Shown piece by piece: positions 16,594 to 24,851 of a DNA stretch of 64,000 nt. The stretch spans positions 156,772 through 220,771 of the forward strand of contig JACRPC010000012.1 in NCBI GenBank assembly GCA_016214125.1. Reading direction: 5' to 3'. Position 1 is the stretch's first letter. The number at the start of each line of letters is the position of its first letter. This DNA is from Rhodospirillales bacterium. GTDB lineage: Bacteria; Pseudomonadota; Alphaproteobacteria; Rhodospirillales; WMHbin7. The position numbers and the translations under genes were made by a program. A model generated the notes under the pieces. The model searched no databases. It saw only the letters and a list, made by a program, of their open reading frames with translations, and had not been told where the DNA came from.

Positions 16594-17290
16594 GAACCGC
16601 TCCTTCATCGACGCCGGCCCCGCCATCGCGCTTGCCGACATCCATCTTAGGCTGCCCAGCCCGGCCGGCGAGGTCAATATCCTGCGCGGCATCGATTTGA
16701 TCGTGACCGCCGGCGAGGCGCTGGGGGTGGTCGGCCCCTCGGGTTCGGGCAAATCGACCCTGATGATGGTGATGGCCGGACTGGAACGCCCGACCGAGGG
16801 CCGCGTCCAGGTCTTGGGCCGCGATCTGGGAACGATGGACGAGGACCAACTGGCCCTGTTCCGACGCGATTCCATCGGCATCGTCTTTCAATCCTTCCAT
16901 CTGGTGCCGACCATGACCGCCCAGGAGAACGTCGCCATTCCCCTGGAGCTGGCCGGCCAGCCCGACGCCTTCGCCCGCGCCCAGGACCTCTTGGATCAGG
17001 TGGGGCTGGCGCAGCGGCGCGTCCACTACCCGTCGCAGCTTTCTGGCGGCGAACAGCAGCGCGTCGCGCTCGCCCGCGCCTTCGCCGCCCGCCCCCGCCT
17101 GTTGCTGGCCGACGAGCCCACCGGCAATCTCGACGGCGCCACCGGCCAGGCGGTGATCGATCTGCTTTTCGATCTGCACGACCGCCAGGGCACCACCCTG
17201 GTGCTGATCACCCATGACCGCGCCGTCGCCTCGCGTTGCGGCCGGACCGTGCAGTTGAAGGATGGCCGCATCGAAGGAGAAGGCCCATGA
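16592..17290 (+). CDS. ybbA: ABC transporter ATP-binding protein, YbbA/LolD-like
   Basis: 232 residues. Walker A GPSGSGKST (residues 48–56), Q-loop FQSFHL, signature LSGGEQQR, Walker B LLLADEPTGNLDG and the H-loop ITHD are all intact. With the FtsX-type permease encoded two genes downstream it should form a YbbA–YbbP exporter, thought to work in the envelope, often genetically linked to tesA as here. The ATG at 16592 has AGGAAAG upstream, inside the 5' end of tesA. It overlaps the following methyltransferase start by ATGA. Confidence 0.93.
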   Translation: MNRSFIDAGPAIALADIHLRLPSPAGEVNILRGIDLIVTAGEALGVVGPSGSGKSTLMMVMAGLERPTEGRVQVLGRDLGTMDEDQLALFRRDSIGIVFQSFHLVPTMTAQENVAIPLELAGQPDAFARAQDLLDQVGLAQRRVHYPSQLSGGEQQRVALARAFAARPRLLLADEPTGNLDGATGQAVIDLLFDLHDRQGTTLVLITHDRAVASRCGRTVQLKDGRIEGEGP

Positions 17291-18006
17291 CCGCCAAGCC
17301 GGACAAGGAGAAGAAAACCCCCTTCGATGCCGAGCGGGCGCCGCGCTACGACAGCACGATCCAGGCCGTCATGCCGGGATACCAGTCCTTGCACGCGCTG
17401 GTGAAATTCCTGCTGGCCGATTGTCTGGGCGATGAGGCGCATCTCTTGATCGCCGGGGTCGGCACCGGGCTGGAAATCGAAATTCTGGGAAACGCCAATC
17501 CGGGCTGGCGCTTCACCGGCTTCGATCCGTCCGAAGGTATGATCGACCAGGCCAAGGCGCGGATGGACCGCACCGGCCTGGCCGAGCGCGCCCGGCTGGT
17601 GGTGGGCGCGATCGACGATCTCGACCCCGCCCCCGCCTTCGACGCCGCCACGCTGCTTCTGGTCATGCATTTCCTGCCCGACAACGGCGCCAAGCTGGCG
17701 ATGCTGAAAGGCATCGCCCAGCGCCTGAAGCCGGGGGCGCCCCTGGTGCTGGCCGATCTGCACGGCGCATCGGATACCGCCCGCCACGCCAGGCTGATGA
17801 AGGTCTGGCGGCATTGGCAATTGGCCCATGGGCTTGACCCCGAAGACGTCGAGAAGGGCTTCCGCTTCATCGCCAAGAACGTCCATTTCGTGCCGGAAAC
17901 CCGCCTGTTCGCGCTGTTGCACGAAGCGGGCTTCACCGGCATCGAGCATTTTCATCAAGCCTTCCTGGCCGGCGGCTGGCTGGCCTTCCGCCACGGGCGA
18001 TCATGA
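17287..18006 (+). CDS. Class I SAM-dependent methyltransferase
   Basis: 239 residues. SAM-binding motif I reads LLIAGVGTGLEIE, followed by FTGFDPSEGMIDQAKARM (acidic loop Asp), VVGAIDDL and LLLVMHFLPD, as in the tRNA/metabolite methyltransferase (UbiE/CmoA-like) fold. The substrate is not evident. Both ends overlap neighbours by ATGA, so it is wedged into the ybbA–ybbP operon, where the usual two-gene arrangement has no such gene. It may act on the same unknown substrate as the transporter, or simply be co-expressed. Confidence 0.85.
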   Translation: MTAKPDKEKKTPFDAERAPRYDSTIQAVMPGYQSLHALVKFLLADCLGDEAHLLIAGVGTGLEIEILGNANPGWRFTGFDPSEGMIDQAKARMDRTGLAERARLVVGAIDDLDPAPAFDAATLLLVMHFLPDNGAKLAMLKGIAQRLKPGAPLVLADLHGASDTARHARLMKVWRHWQLAHGLDPEDVEKGFRFIAKNVHFVPETRLFALLHEAGFTGIEHFHQAFLAGGWLAFRHGRS

Positions 18007-20522
18007 GACTGGCCTTCACCTACGCGAAGCGGGAATGGCGGGCCGGCACCCGCGGCTTCCGCATCTTCCTGGCCTGTCTGGCGATCGGCGTCGCCGCCAT
18101 TGCCGGCGCCGGCTCGCTCTCCAAGGCGGTGCGGGCCGGGCTTGATGCCGACGCCCGCCAGCTACTGGGCGGCGACGCCAGCCTAGCCCTCTCGCATCGC
18201 CCGGCCAGCGCCAAGCAACTGGCCGCCCTGCGCGAGCAGGGTGCGGTTTCCGAGACCATCGAGATGCGGGCGATGGCGATCGCCCCCGATGGCAAGCGTT
18301 CGCTGGTCGAGATGAAGGGCATCGACCGGTTCTACCCGCTGTTCGGCCAGCTTGTCTTGGAGCCGCCGATGGGCGGCGATCTCCTGGCCTTCAAGGATGG
18401 CGCCTGGGGCGCCGCCGTCGATGCCAATCTCTTGGCCCGGCTAGGACTGGCGCTGGGCGGACGGGTGAAGGTGGGCGACATCCAGGTCGAGCTGCGCGCC
18501 ATCGTGCAGCGCGAGCCCGATCGCATCGCCTCGCCCTTCGTGCTGGGGCCGCGCCTGCTGATCGATCTGGCCGCGGTGGGCGAAACCGGCCTGGTGCAGC
18601 CGGGCAGCCTGATCCGCTATCTCTACCGGCTGGCGCTTAATCCCGGCGTCGAGCCGACCGGCTGGGCCGGGGAACTGGAACGCCGCTTTCCCGATGCCGG
18701 CTGGCGCATCCAATTGCCCGACGAGGCGGCGCCCGGTTTCAAGCGCTTCCTGGGCAACATGACCCTGTTCCTCACCTTGGTCGGGCTGACCGCGCTGTTG
18801 GTGGGCGGGGTCGGCGTCGCCAACGCGGTCGCCAGCCATATCGAGGGCCGCATCCGCACCATCGCCATGCTGAAATGCCTGGGCGCGCCGGGACGCCTGA
18901 TCTTTTCCGTTTACGCCATCCAGATTCTGGGGCTGGCGGCGATGGGCATCGCCATCGGCCTTCTGGCCAGCCTCGCCATACCGCCGATCGGCGCCGCCTT
19001 GTTGGGCGAGGACTTGCCGACCAAGGCACGGCTGGGCCTTTATCCCGGCGCGCTCGCCTTGGCCGCCTTGTTCGGCCTGTTGATCGCGCTCGTCTTCGGG
19101 CTCTGGCCCTTGGCGCGCGCCCGCGACATTCCCCCGGCCGCGCTGTTGCGCGACCTTGTCCAGAAGGGCCGCCGTTGGCCGCGCTGGCCCTATCTGACCG
19201 CGCTTGGCCTGGCGGCGATCGGGCTGGGCTGGCTAACCATCGCCACCGCCGCCGATCGCTATCTGGCGAGCTGGTTCGTCGGCGTGGCGGCCATCTCGCT
19301 TGCCCTGTTCCGACTGATGGCCTGGGGGCTTTCGCGCTTTTCCCGCCGAGCCGCCGCGTGGCTGGCGACGCGCCCTGGCCATCCGGCGCTGCGCCAGGCG
19401 CTGGCCAATCTGCACCGGCCGGGCACGCCGGCCGCCAGCGTGGTGGTGTCGCTGGGCCTTGGGTTGGCGGTGCTGGTGACACTGGCCCAGATCGAAGGCA
19501 ACATGCGCCGCCAATTGGAGCAGCGCCTGCCCGAGGAGGCGCCTGCCTTCTTCTTCATCGACATCCAGGCCGATCAAGCCGAGGGCTTTCGCCAGACCGC
19601 CGAGACGGCCGGCGCCACCGAGGTCAAGATGTCGGCCACCGTGCGCGGCCGGCTGGTGGCCTTGAAAGGTCAGCCGGTAGAAAAGGCGCGCATCGCGCCG
19701 GGCGCCCAATGGGCGATCCAGGGCGATCGCGCCTTCACCGCCCAAGCGCGTCCGCCCGAGGATTCCCGCATCGTCGCCGGAACCTGGTGGAAAGCCGATT
19801 ACGCCGGTCCGCCTTTGGTGTCGATCGACGCCAATCTCGCCAAAGGCATGGGGCTGCAGGTGGGCGATTCCCTCACCGTCAACATTCTGGGTCGGCTGAT
19901 CGAGGCCCGCATCGCCTCGCTGCGCGAGATCGATTGGGGTTCGGTGACGATGAATTTCGCCTTCGTCTTCACGCCCGCCACGGTGGCCGGCGCGCCGCAC
20001 ACCTATCTGGCCACCGCCAAGGCCCCGCCCGCCCTGGAAGACGACATCGAGCGCGCGGTGACCGACCGCTTCGCCAATGTCTCGGCCATTCGGGTGCGCC
20101 AAGCGATCGACAGCGTCAAGGACGTCTTGAAGGCCTCGGGCGCCGCCTTGGGTCTGACCGCCACCATCACCATCGCCGCCGGCGGGCTGGTGCTGGCCGG
20201 CGCGGTGGCGGCCGGCCATCGCCGACGCGTCTACGAGGCGGTGGTGCTTAAGGTGCTGGGCGCCACAAGGCGCGATCTGATGCTGGCCCATCTGGTCGAG
20301 TTCGGGCTGATCGGCATCGCCACCGGGATTCTGGCCGGGGTGATCGGCACGCTCGCCGCCTGGGGTATCCTGGAAGGGCTGATGCGGATGGAATGGGTCT
20401 TCCGCCCGCTCGCCACCATCACCACCGTGGTCTTTTGCATCCTGGCGACGCTGGCCGCCGGCTTTGCCGCCACCTGGCGCGCCCTTTCCGCCAAGGCGGC
20501 GCCGTATCTGAGGAACGAATAG
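18003..20522 (+). CDS. ybbP: ABC transporter permease, YbbP/FtsX family
   Basis: 839 residues, the length of YbbP-type permeases. It has an N-terminal membrane anchor with a large periplasmic MacB-like part, then two FtsX domains (about residues 260–380 and 710–830) rich in membrane segments, separated by a second extracytoplasmic region. The first FtsX domain carries the GGVGVANAVASHIEGR and RTIAMLKCLGA stretch that contacts the ATPase; the second repeats it as VLKVLGATRRDLM. It pairs with the ATPase encoded at 16592. Confidence 0.92.
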   Translation: MRLAFTYAKREWRAGTRGFRIFLACLAIGVAAIAGAGSLSKAVRAGLDADARQLLGGDASLALSHRPASAKQLAALREQGAVSETIEMRAMAIAPDGKRSLVEMKGIDRFYPLFGQLVLEPPMGGDLLAFKDGAWGAAVDANLLARLGLALGGRVKVGDIQVELRAIVQREPDRIASPFVLGPRLLIDLAAVGETGLVQPGSLIRYLYRLALNPGVEPTGWAGELERRFPDAGWRIQLPDEAAPGFKRFLGNMTLFLTLVGLTALLVGGVGVANAVASHIEGRIRTIAMLKCLGAPGRLIFSVYAIQILGLAAMGIAIGLLASLAIPPIGAALLGEDLPTKARLGLYPGALALAALFGLLIALVFGLWPLARARDIPPAALLRDLVQKGRRWPRWPYLTALGLAAIGLGWLTIATAADRYLASWFVGVAAISLALFRLMAWGLSRFSRRAAAWLATRPGHPALRQALANLHRPGTPAASVVVSLGLGLAVLVTLAQIEGNMRRQLEQRLPEEAPAFFFIDIQADQAEGFRQTAETAGATEVKMSATVRGRLVALKGQPVEKARIAPGAQWAIQGDRAFTAQARPPEDSRIVAGTWWKADYAGPPLVSIDANLAKGMGLQVGDSLTVNILGRLIEARIASLREIDWGSVTMNFAFVFTPATVAGAPHTYLATAKAPPALEDDIERAVTDRFANVSAIRVRQAIDSVKDVLKASGAALGLTATITIAAGGLVLAGAVAAGHRRRVYEAVVLKVLGATRRDLMLAHLVEFGLIGIATGILAGVIGTLAAWGILEGLMRMEWVFRPLATITTVVFCILATLAAGFAATWRALSAKAAPYLRNE

Positions 20523-20541
20523 GCCGGTCGAGGCAACCCGA

Positions 20542-23500
20542 CTAGCGCTCGTCGCCCTCGGGCGAACCACAACCGCCGCCGCCGGGAGTCTCGATAACGA
20601 AAACGTCGCCCGGATTCATGGCAACGATCGCGGTGCCGGCCAGTCTTTCGACCGTGCCGTCGGCCCGCTCGACCCGGTTGATGCCCAGCGCGCCGGGCCC
20701 CCCGCCATCGAGACCGAAAGGCGGCACCCGACGATGGCCCGACAAGATCGCCGCCGTCATGGCGCGGCGGAACCGAATGCGGCGCACCACCCCATCGCCG
20801 CCCGGCCAGCGTCCGGTGCCGCCCGAGCCCCGCCGAATGGCGAAGCCGTCGAGCACCACCGGAAACCGCCACTCCAGGACCTCGGGATCGGTGAGGCGCG
20901 AGTTGGTCATGTGGGTCTGCACCGCGTGCTGGCCGGCGAAGCCCGGCCCGGCCCCGGCGCCGCCGCAGATGGTCTCGTAATATTGGTGACGGTCGTCGCC
21001 GAAGGTGAAGTTGTTCATGGTGCCCTGGGCGCCGGCCAGCATGCCGAGCGCCCCGTAAAGCGCGTCGGTCACGCATTGCGACGTTTCGACATTGCCGGCC
21101 ACCACCGCCGCCGGCGGGCGCGGATTGAGCAGCGAGCCTTCGGGAATGACGATCTCGAGCGGCTTCAGACAACCGGCGTTGAGCGGAATGTCGTCGTCGA
21201 CCAGGGTGCGAAAGACGTAGAGCACCGCCGCCTTGGTGACCGCGGTCGGGGCGTTGAAGTTGGTCGGCGACTGGGCCGAGGTGCCGGTGAAATCGATGCG
21301 GGCCCGCCGGGCGGCGCGATCGACGCGCACCGCCACCCGGATCGTTTCGCCGCCATCCATGGCGTAGGTGAAGCTTCCGTCGGAAAGGCGGTCGATAACC
21401 CGGCGCACCGATTCCTCGGCGTTGTCCTGGACATGGCGCATATAGGCCTCGACGACCTCAAGGCCGAAATGCGCGACCAAGCGCCGAAGCTCGCGCACCC
21501 CCATGGCGTTGGCGGCGATCTGCGCCTTGAGATCGGCGATGTTCTGCAAAATGTTGCGGGCCGGATAGGGACCGCCGGCCAACAGGGCGCGCAGCTCGGC
21601 CTCGCAAAAGCGGCCCCGCTCGACCAGCGTGAAATCGTCGATCAGCACCCCCTCTTCGTCGACGGTGCGCGAGGCGGGCGGCATCGAGCCGGGGGTCAGG
21701 CCGCCGATGTCGGCATGATGGCCGCGCGCCCCGACAAAAAACAGCGGCGACCCGCCGCCATCGTCGGCGAACACCGGGGTGATGACGGTGACGTCGGGCA
21801 AGTGGGTGCCGCCATTGTAGGGGGCGTTGAGGGCGTAGACATCGCCCGGCGCCATGGCGCCGGCGCGCTGGCGGATCACCGTCTGAACGCTCTCGCCCAT
21901 CGAGCCCAGATGGACCGGGATGTGCGGCGCGTTGGCAACCAGTTGACCGTCGCGGTCGAAGATGGCGCAACTGAAATCGAGCCGCTCCTTGATGTTGACC
22001 GACGAGGCGGTGTTGACCAGCGTGGCGCCCATCTGTTCGGCGACCGACATGAACAGATTGTTGAAAATCTCCAGCATGATCGGATCGGCCGCGGTGCCGA
22101 TCGCCGATCGGCGGGGCGGCTGTGCGACCCGGCGCAGAACCAACGAGCCGTCGGCGATCGTCGTCGCCCGCCAGCCCGGCTCGACCACCGTGGTCGCGTT
22201 GGTCTCGGCGATGATGGCCGGGCCATCGACGGCGGAATCCCGCGCTAGGCGATGGCGCGCGAACACCGGCGCCTGATGCCAGACGCCACCGGTGTAGAGC
22301 CGCACCGAAGTCTCGGGCGCCGGTGCATCGGCCGCCATCCCCTCGGGCGTCAGCGGCAGCCGATCGGCCAGCCCTTCGCCGGCCCCGATGGCCTCGACCG
22401 AGGCCGCTTCGGCGACCAGGCCGCGCTCGGGCATGGCGAAGCCGAAACGCTGGCGGTGGGCGGCGGCAAAGCTCTCGGCCATTGCCGCCGGCGTGCCGTG
22501 GGGCACCGGCAGCGCCGTGTCGGTGCCGGCATAACGCACATGAATCCGCCGCTCCAGCACGACCGCTTTGGCCGGCACGCCTTGGGCGATCACCGCCTGG
22601 CGCGCCTCGAAGTCCAGCTCGGCCAGTCGCGCCTCAAGAACGGCCGGCAGTTCATCGTCGAAAGGCTGCTCGACGGTCCGCTCGCGCAGCGCCCGCACAT
22701 CGGCCAACCCCATGCCGTAGGCCGAGAGCAGGCCGGCAAAGGGATGGATAAGCACTGTCGTCATGCCCAGCGCGTCGGCCACCAGGCAAGCGTGCTGACC
22801 CCCGGCACCGCCGAAGCAGTTGAGCGCGTATTCGGTGACGTCGTGGCCGCGCTGCACCGAAATCTGTTTGATCGCGTTGGCCATGTTCTCGACGGCGACA
22901 CGCAGGAAACCCTCGGCTACCGCTTCGGGCGACCGGACCTCGTCGGTAGCGGCGGCGATTTCGCCAGCCAGCGCCGCAAAGCGGGCGCGCACCGCGGCGC
23001 CGTCGAGCGGCTGGTCGCCGCCCGGACCGAAGACGCGGGGAAAGAAATCGGGCTGGATCTTGCCGACCAGGAGGTTGCAGTCGGTCACCGTCAGCGGCCC
23101 GCCGCGCCGATAGGCGGTGGGTCCGGGATTGGCGCCCGCCGAGTCGGGGCCGACCCGGAAGCGCGCGCCATCGAAATGCAGGATCGAGCCGCCGCCCGCC
23201 GCCACCGTGTGGATGCGCATCATCGGCGCCCGCAGCCGCACCCCGGCGATTTGGGTTTCGAAAGCGCGTTCGTAGGCGCCGTCGAAATGCGCCACGTCGG
23301 TCGAGGTTCCGCCCATGTCAAAGCCGATCACCTTGGCGAATCCAGCCGCCTGGGCGGTGCGCGCCATGCCAACCACGCCGCCGGCCGGGCCGGACAGGAT
23401 GGAATCCTTCCCTTGAAATCGCCCGGCATCGGTGAGGCCGCCATTCGACTGCATGAACATCAGCCGCACTCCGCCAAGCTCGCCGGCGACGCGATCGACA

Positions 23501-24162
23501 TAACGGCGCAGGATCGGCGACAGATAGGCATCGACCACCGTGGTGTCGCCGCGCGACACCAGTTTCATCAGCGGACTGACCTGGTGAGACACCGAGATCT
23601 GGGTAAAGCCCTGCCGGCCTGCCAACTCTGCCACCCGGCGCTCGTGATCGGGATAGCGGTAGCCATGCATGAACAGAATCGCCACGGCGCGGATGCCGGC
23701 GGCGAAGGCTTCGGCCAGGCCGGCGGCGGCTTCGGCCTCGTCGAGCGCCTCCAATTCCTCGCCATCGGCGGCCATGCGCCCGCCGACCTCGATCACCCGT
23801 TCGTGCAACAGCTCGGGCAACCGGATGCACCGCTCGAACAGGCGCGGCCGGTTCTGGTAGCCGATGCGCAGCGCATCGGCGAAGCCCCGGTTGGTGACCA
23901 GCAGCACCCGATCGCCTTTGCGTTCGAGAAGCGCGTTGGTGGCCACCGTGGTGCCCATCTTGACCGCCACCACCGCGCTGCCCGGAATGGGCTCGGCGGC
24001 GCCCAGACCCAACAAATCGCGGATGCCCTGCAAGGCAGCATCGGAATAGCGCTCGGGATTTTCCGACAATAGCTTGAGGGTGACCAGGCCGCCATCGGGC
24101 CGCCGCCCCACCAGATCGGTGAAGGTGCCGCCGCGATCGATCCAGAATTGCCAGCCGCTCAT
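20542..24162 (-). CDS. Full-length 5-oxoprolinase-type HyuA-HyuB fusion
   Basis: 1206 residues from the ATG at 24162 (MSGWQFWIDRGGTFTD), matching the full length of ATP-hydrolysing 5-oxoprolinases. The N-terminal HyuA half (to about residue 690) has the actin-like phosphate motif DRGGTFTDLVG, the GPAGGVVGMARTA loop and GFDMGGTSTDVAHFDG. The HyuB half starts near DPIMLEIFNNLFMSVAEQMG and ends with the Gly-rich GGGGCGSPE. The likely reaction is ATP-dependent opening of 5-oxoproline to glutamate. Other ATP-dependent lactamases and hydantoinases share the fold. It is convergent with ybbP and distinct from the split HyuA/HyuB pair further on. Confidence 0.9.
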   Translation of the reverse strand: MSGWQFWIDRGGTFTDLVGRRPDGGLVTLKLLSENPERYSDAALQGIRDLLGLGAAEPIPGSAVVAVKMGTTVATNALLERKGDRVLLVTNRGFADALRIGYQNRPRLFERCIRLPELLHERVIEVGGRMAADGEELEALDEAEAAAGLAEAFAAGIRAVAILFMHGYRYPDHERRVAELAGRQGFTQISVSHQVSPLMKLVSRGDTTVVDAYLSPILRRYVDRVAGELGGVRLMFMQSNGGLTDAGRFQGKDSILSGPAGGVVGMARTAQAAGFAKVIGFDMGGTSTDVAHFDGAYERAFETQIAGVRLRAPMMRIHTVAAGGGSILHFDGARFRVGPDSAGANPGPTAYRRGGPLTVTDCNLLVGKIQPDFFPRVFGPGGDQPLDGAAVRARFAALAGEIAAATDEVRSPEAVAEGFLRVAVENMANAIKQISVQRGHDVTEYALNCFGGAGGQHACLVADALGMTTVLIHPFAGLLSAYGMGLADVRALRERTVEQPFDDELPAVLEARLAELDFEARQAVIAQGVPAKAVVLERRIHVRYAGTDTALPVPHGTPAAMAESFAAAHRQRFGFAMPERGLVAEAASVEAIGAGEGLADRLPLTPEGMAADAPAPETSVRLYTGGVWHQAPVFARHRLARDSAVDGPAIIAETNATTVVEPGWRATTIADGSLVLRRVAQPPRRSAIGTAADPIMLEIFNNLFMSVAEQMGATLVNTASSVNIKERLDFSCAIFDRDGQLVANAPHIPVHLGSMGESVQTVIRQRAGAMAPGDVYALNAPYNGGTHLPDVTVITPVFADDGGGSPLFFVGARGHHADIGGLTPGSMPPASRTVDEEGVLIDDFTLVERGRFCEAELRALLAGGPYPARNILQNIADLKAQIAANAMGVRELRRLVAHFGLEVVEAYMRHVQDNAEESVRRVIDRLSDGSFTYAMDGGETIRVAVRVDRAARRARIDFTGTSAQSPTNFNAPTAVTKAAVLYVFRTLVDDDIPLNAGCLKPLEIVIPEGSLLNPRPPAAVVAGNVETSQCVTDALYGALGMLAGAQGTMNNFTFGDDRHQYYETICGGAGAGPGFAGQHAVQTHMTNSRLTDPEVLEWRFPVVLDGFAIRRGSGGTGRWPGGDGVVRRIRFRRAMTAAILSGHRRVPPFGLDGGGPGALGINRVERADGTVERLAGTAIVAMNPGDVFVIETPGGGGCGSPEGDER

Positions 24163-24507
24163 GCGCCTTTGCCAATAAGACGGGGGAAGTTTACACGCCA
24201 ATTTCGCCTTCGCAATCGCCAGCCTCCGCGAAGGGCTTTGGCGGAAAGGCGGCCGGCGCCGCCCAAGGATCGTCCATTTTGCGTCTCGGCATCGGGTAAG
24301 CATGGCCGAATTACGTCGGGCAGTCTGTCCTACAAATCAGAACGCCTTCAAATGGGTGGCATCTGGCTTTGTGTTCGCCCGATTGCAGATGCCGAACGCT
24401 GCACAAATGCTTGGAGCGGAAATTCGGCCATTAAACCGGACATTCATTAGCAAAGTGGCCAGCCCCAATGCCTTTATTGCGGATAAGGCCATGCCCATCA
24501 GAGCCCC
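24163..24507. other. Intergenic stretch without a convincing gene
   Basis: About 345 bases between the oxoprolinase start and the nucleotidyltransferase remnant. GC appears lower by eye after 24300. A 69-codon + strand frame (24302–24511) and a 137-codon - strand frame are open, but neither shows a recognisable protein or ribosome-binding site. The part just upstream of 24163 would hold the oxoprolinase promoter; I could not identify it. Confidence 0.5.
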
Positions 24508-24815
24508 CTGACCAACGACCGTCGCCTGATCCTCATCAATCTCGAACAGGCTTACGACGCCTGGATTGAAGGCAAACGCGCCCGAGCCGCACTTCCCAAC
24601 ATCCTTCGCTGGAAGACCCTTCACGGACGAGACTATCTTTACCGGTTTGCCGATAAGGCCGGCAACGCCACGAGCCTTGGGCCGTGTTCGCCAAAGACCG
24701 AGGTCAAGGACGCCTATGACCGCGACAAGCGCGCCTTGCTCGATCGCCAAGCTACGATCCTAACCCGGCTCGATCAGACCGGAAGGCTCTATCGCGCGCT
24801 GCGCCGGCCAAGGCT
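24508..24815 (+). pseudogene. Remnant of a GSU2403-family nucleotidyltransferase-fold gene
   Basis: In frame from 24508 the translation reads LTNDRRLILINLEQAYDAW, then WKTLHGRDYLYR, SLGPCSPKTE and TGRLYRALRRPRLP. This is the N-terminal region of a family often annotated as GSU2403 nucleotidyltransferase-fold protein. No start codon remains in this frame. An ATG at 24491 (MPIRAP) reaches the same point only if one frameshift in the C-run at 24504–24508 is assumed. After about 100 codons homology stops, and the frame runs into the 3' end of the convergent cyclase gene. It is therefore broken at both ends, and the 3' loss marks the edge of the following block. Confidence 0.7.
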
Positions 24816-24851
24816 TCCCCGCCCGCTTTGTAACGGTGCCCGAAGATTTCC

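Noticed and set aside
15935..17215. Upstream extension of the FIST frame to an 802-residue protein
   Set aside because: The extension is antisense to the ABC ATPase and overlaps tesA; FIST homology starts at 15934.
24337..24750. 137-codon - strand frame in the gap upstream of the oxoprolinase
   Set aside because: It is antisense to the recognisable nucleotidyltransferase remnant and shows no family features.
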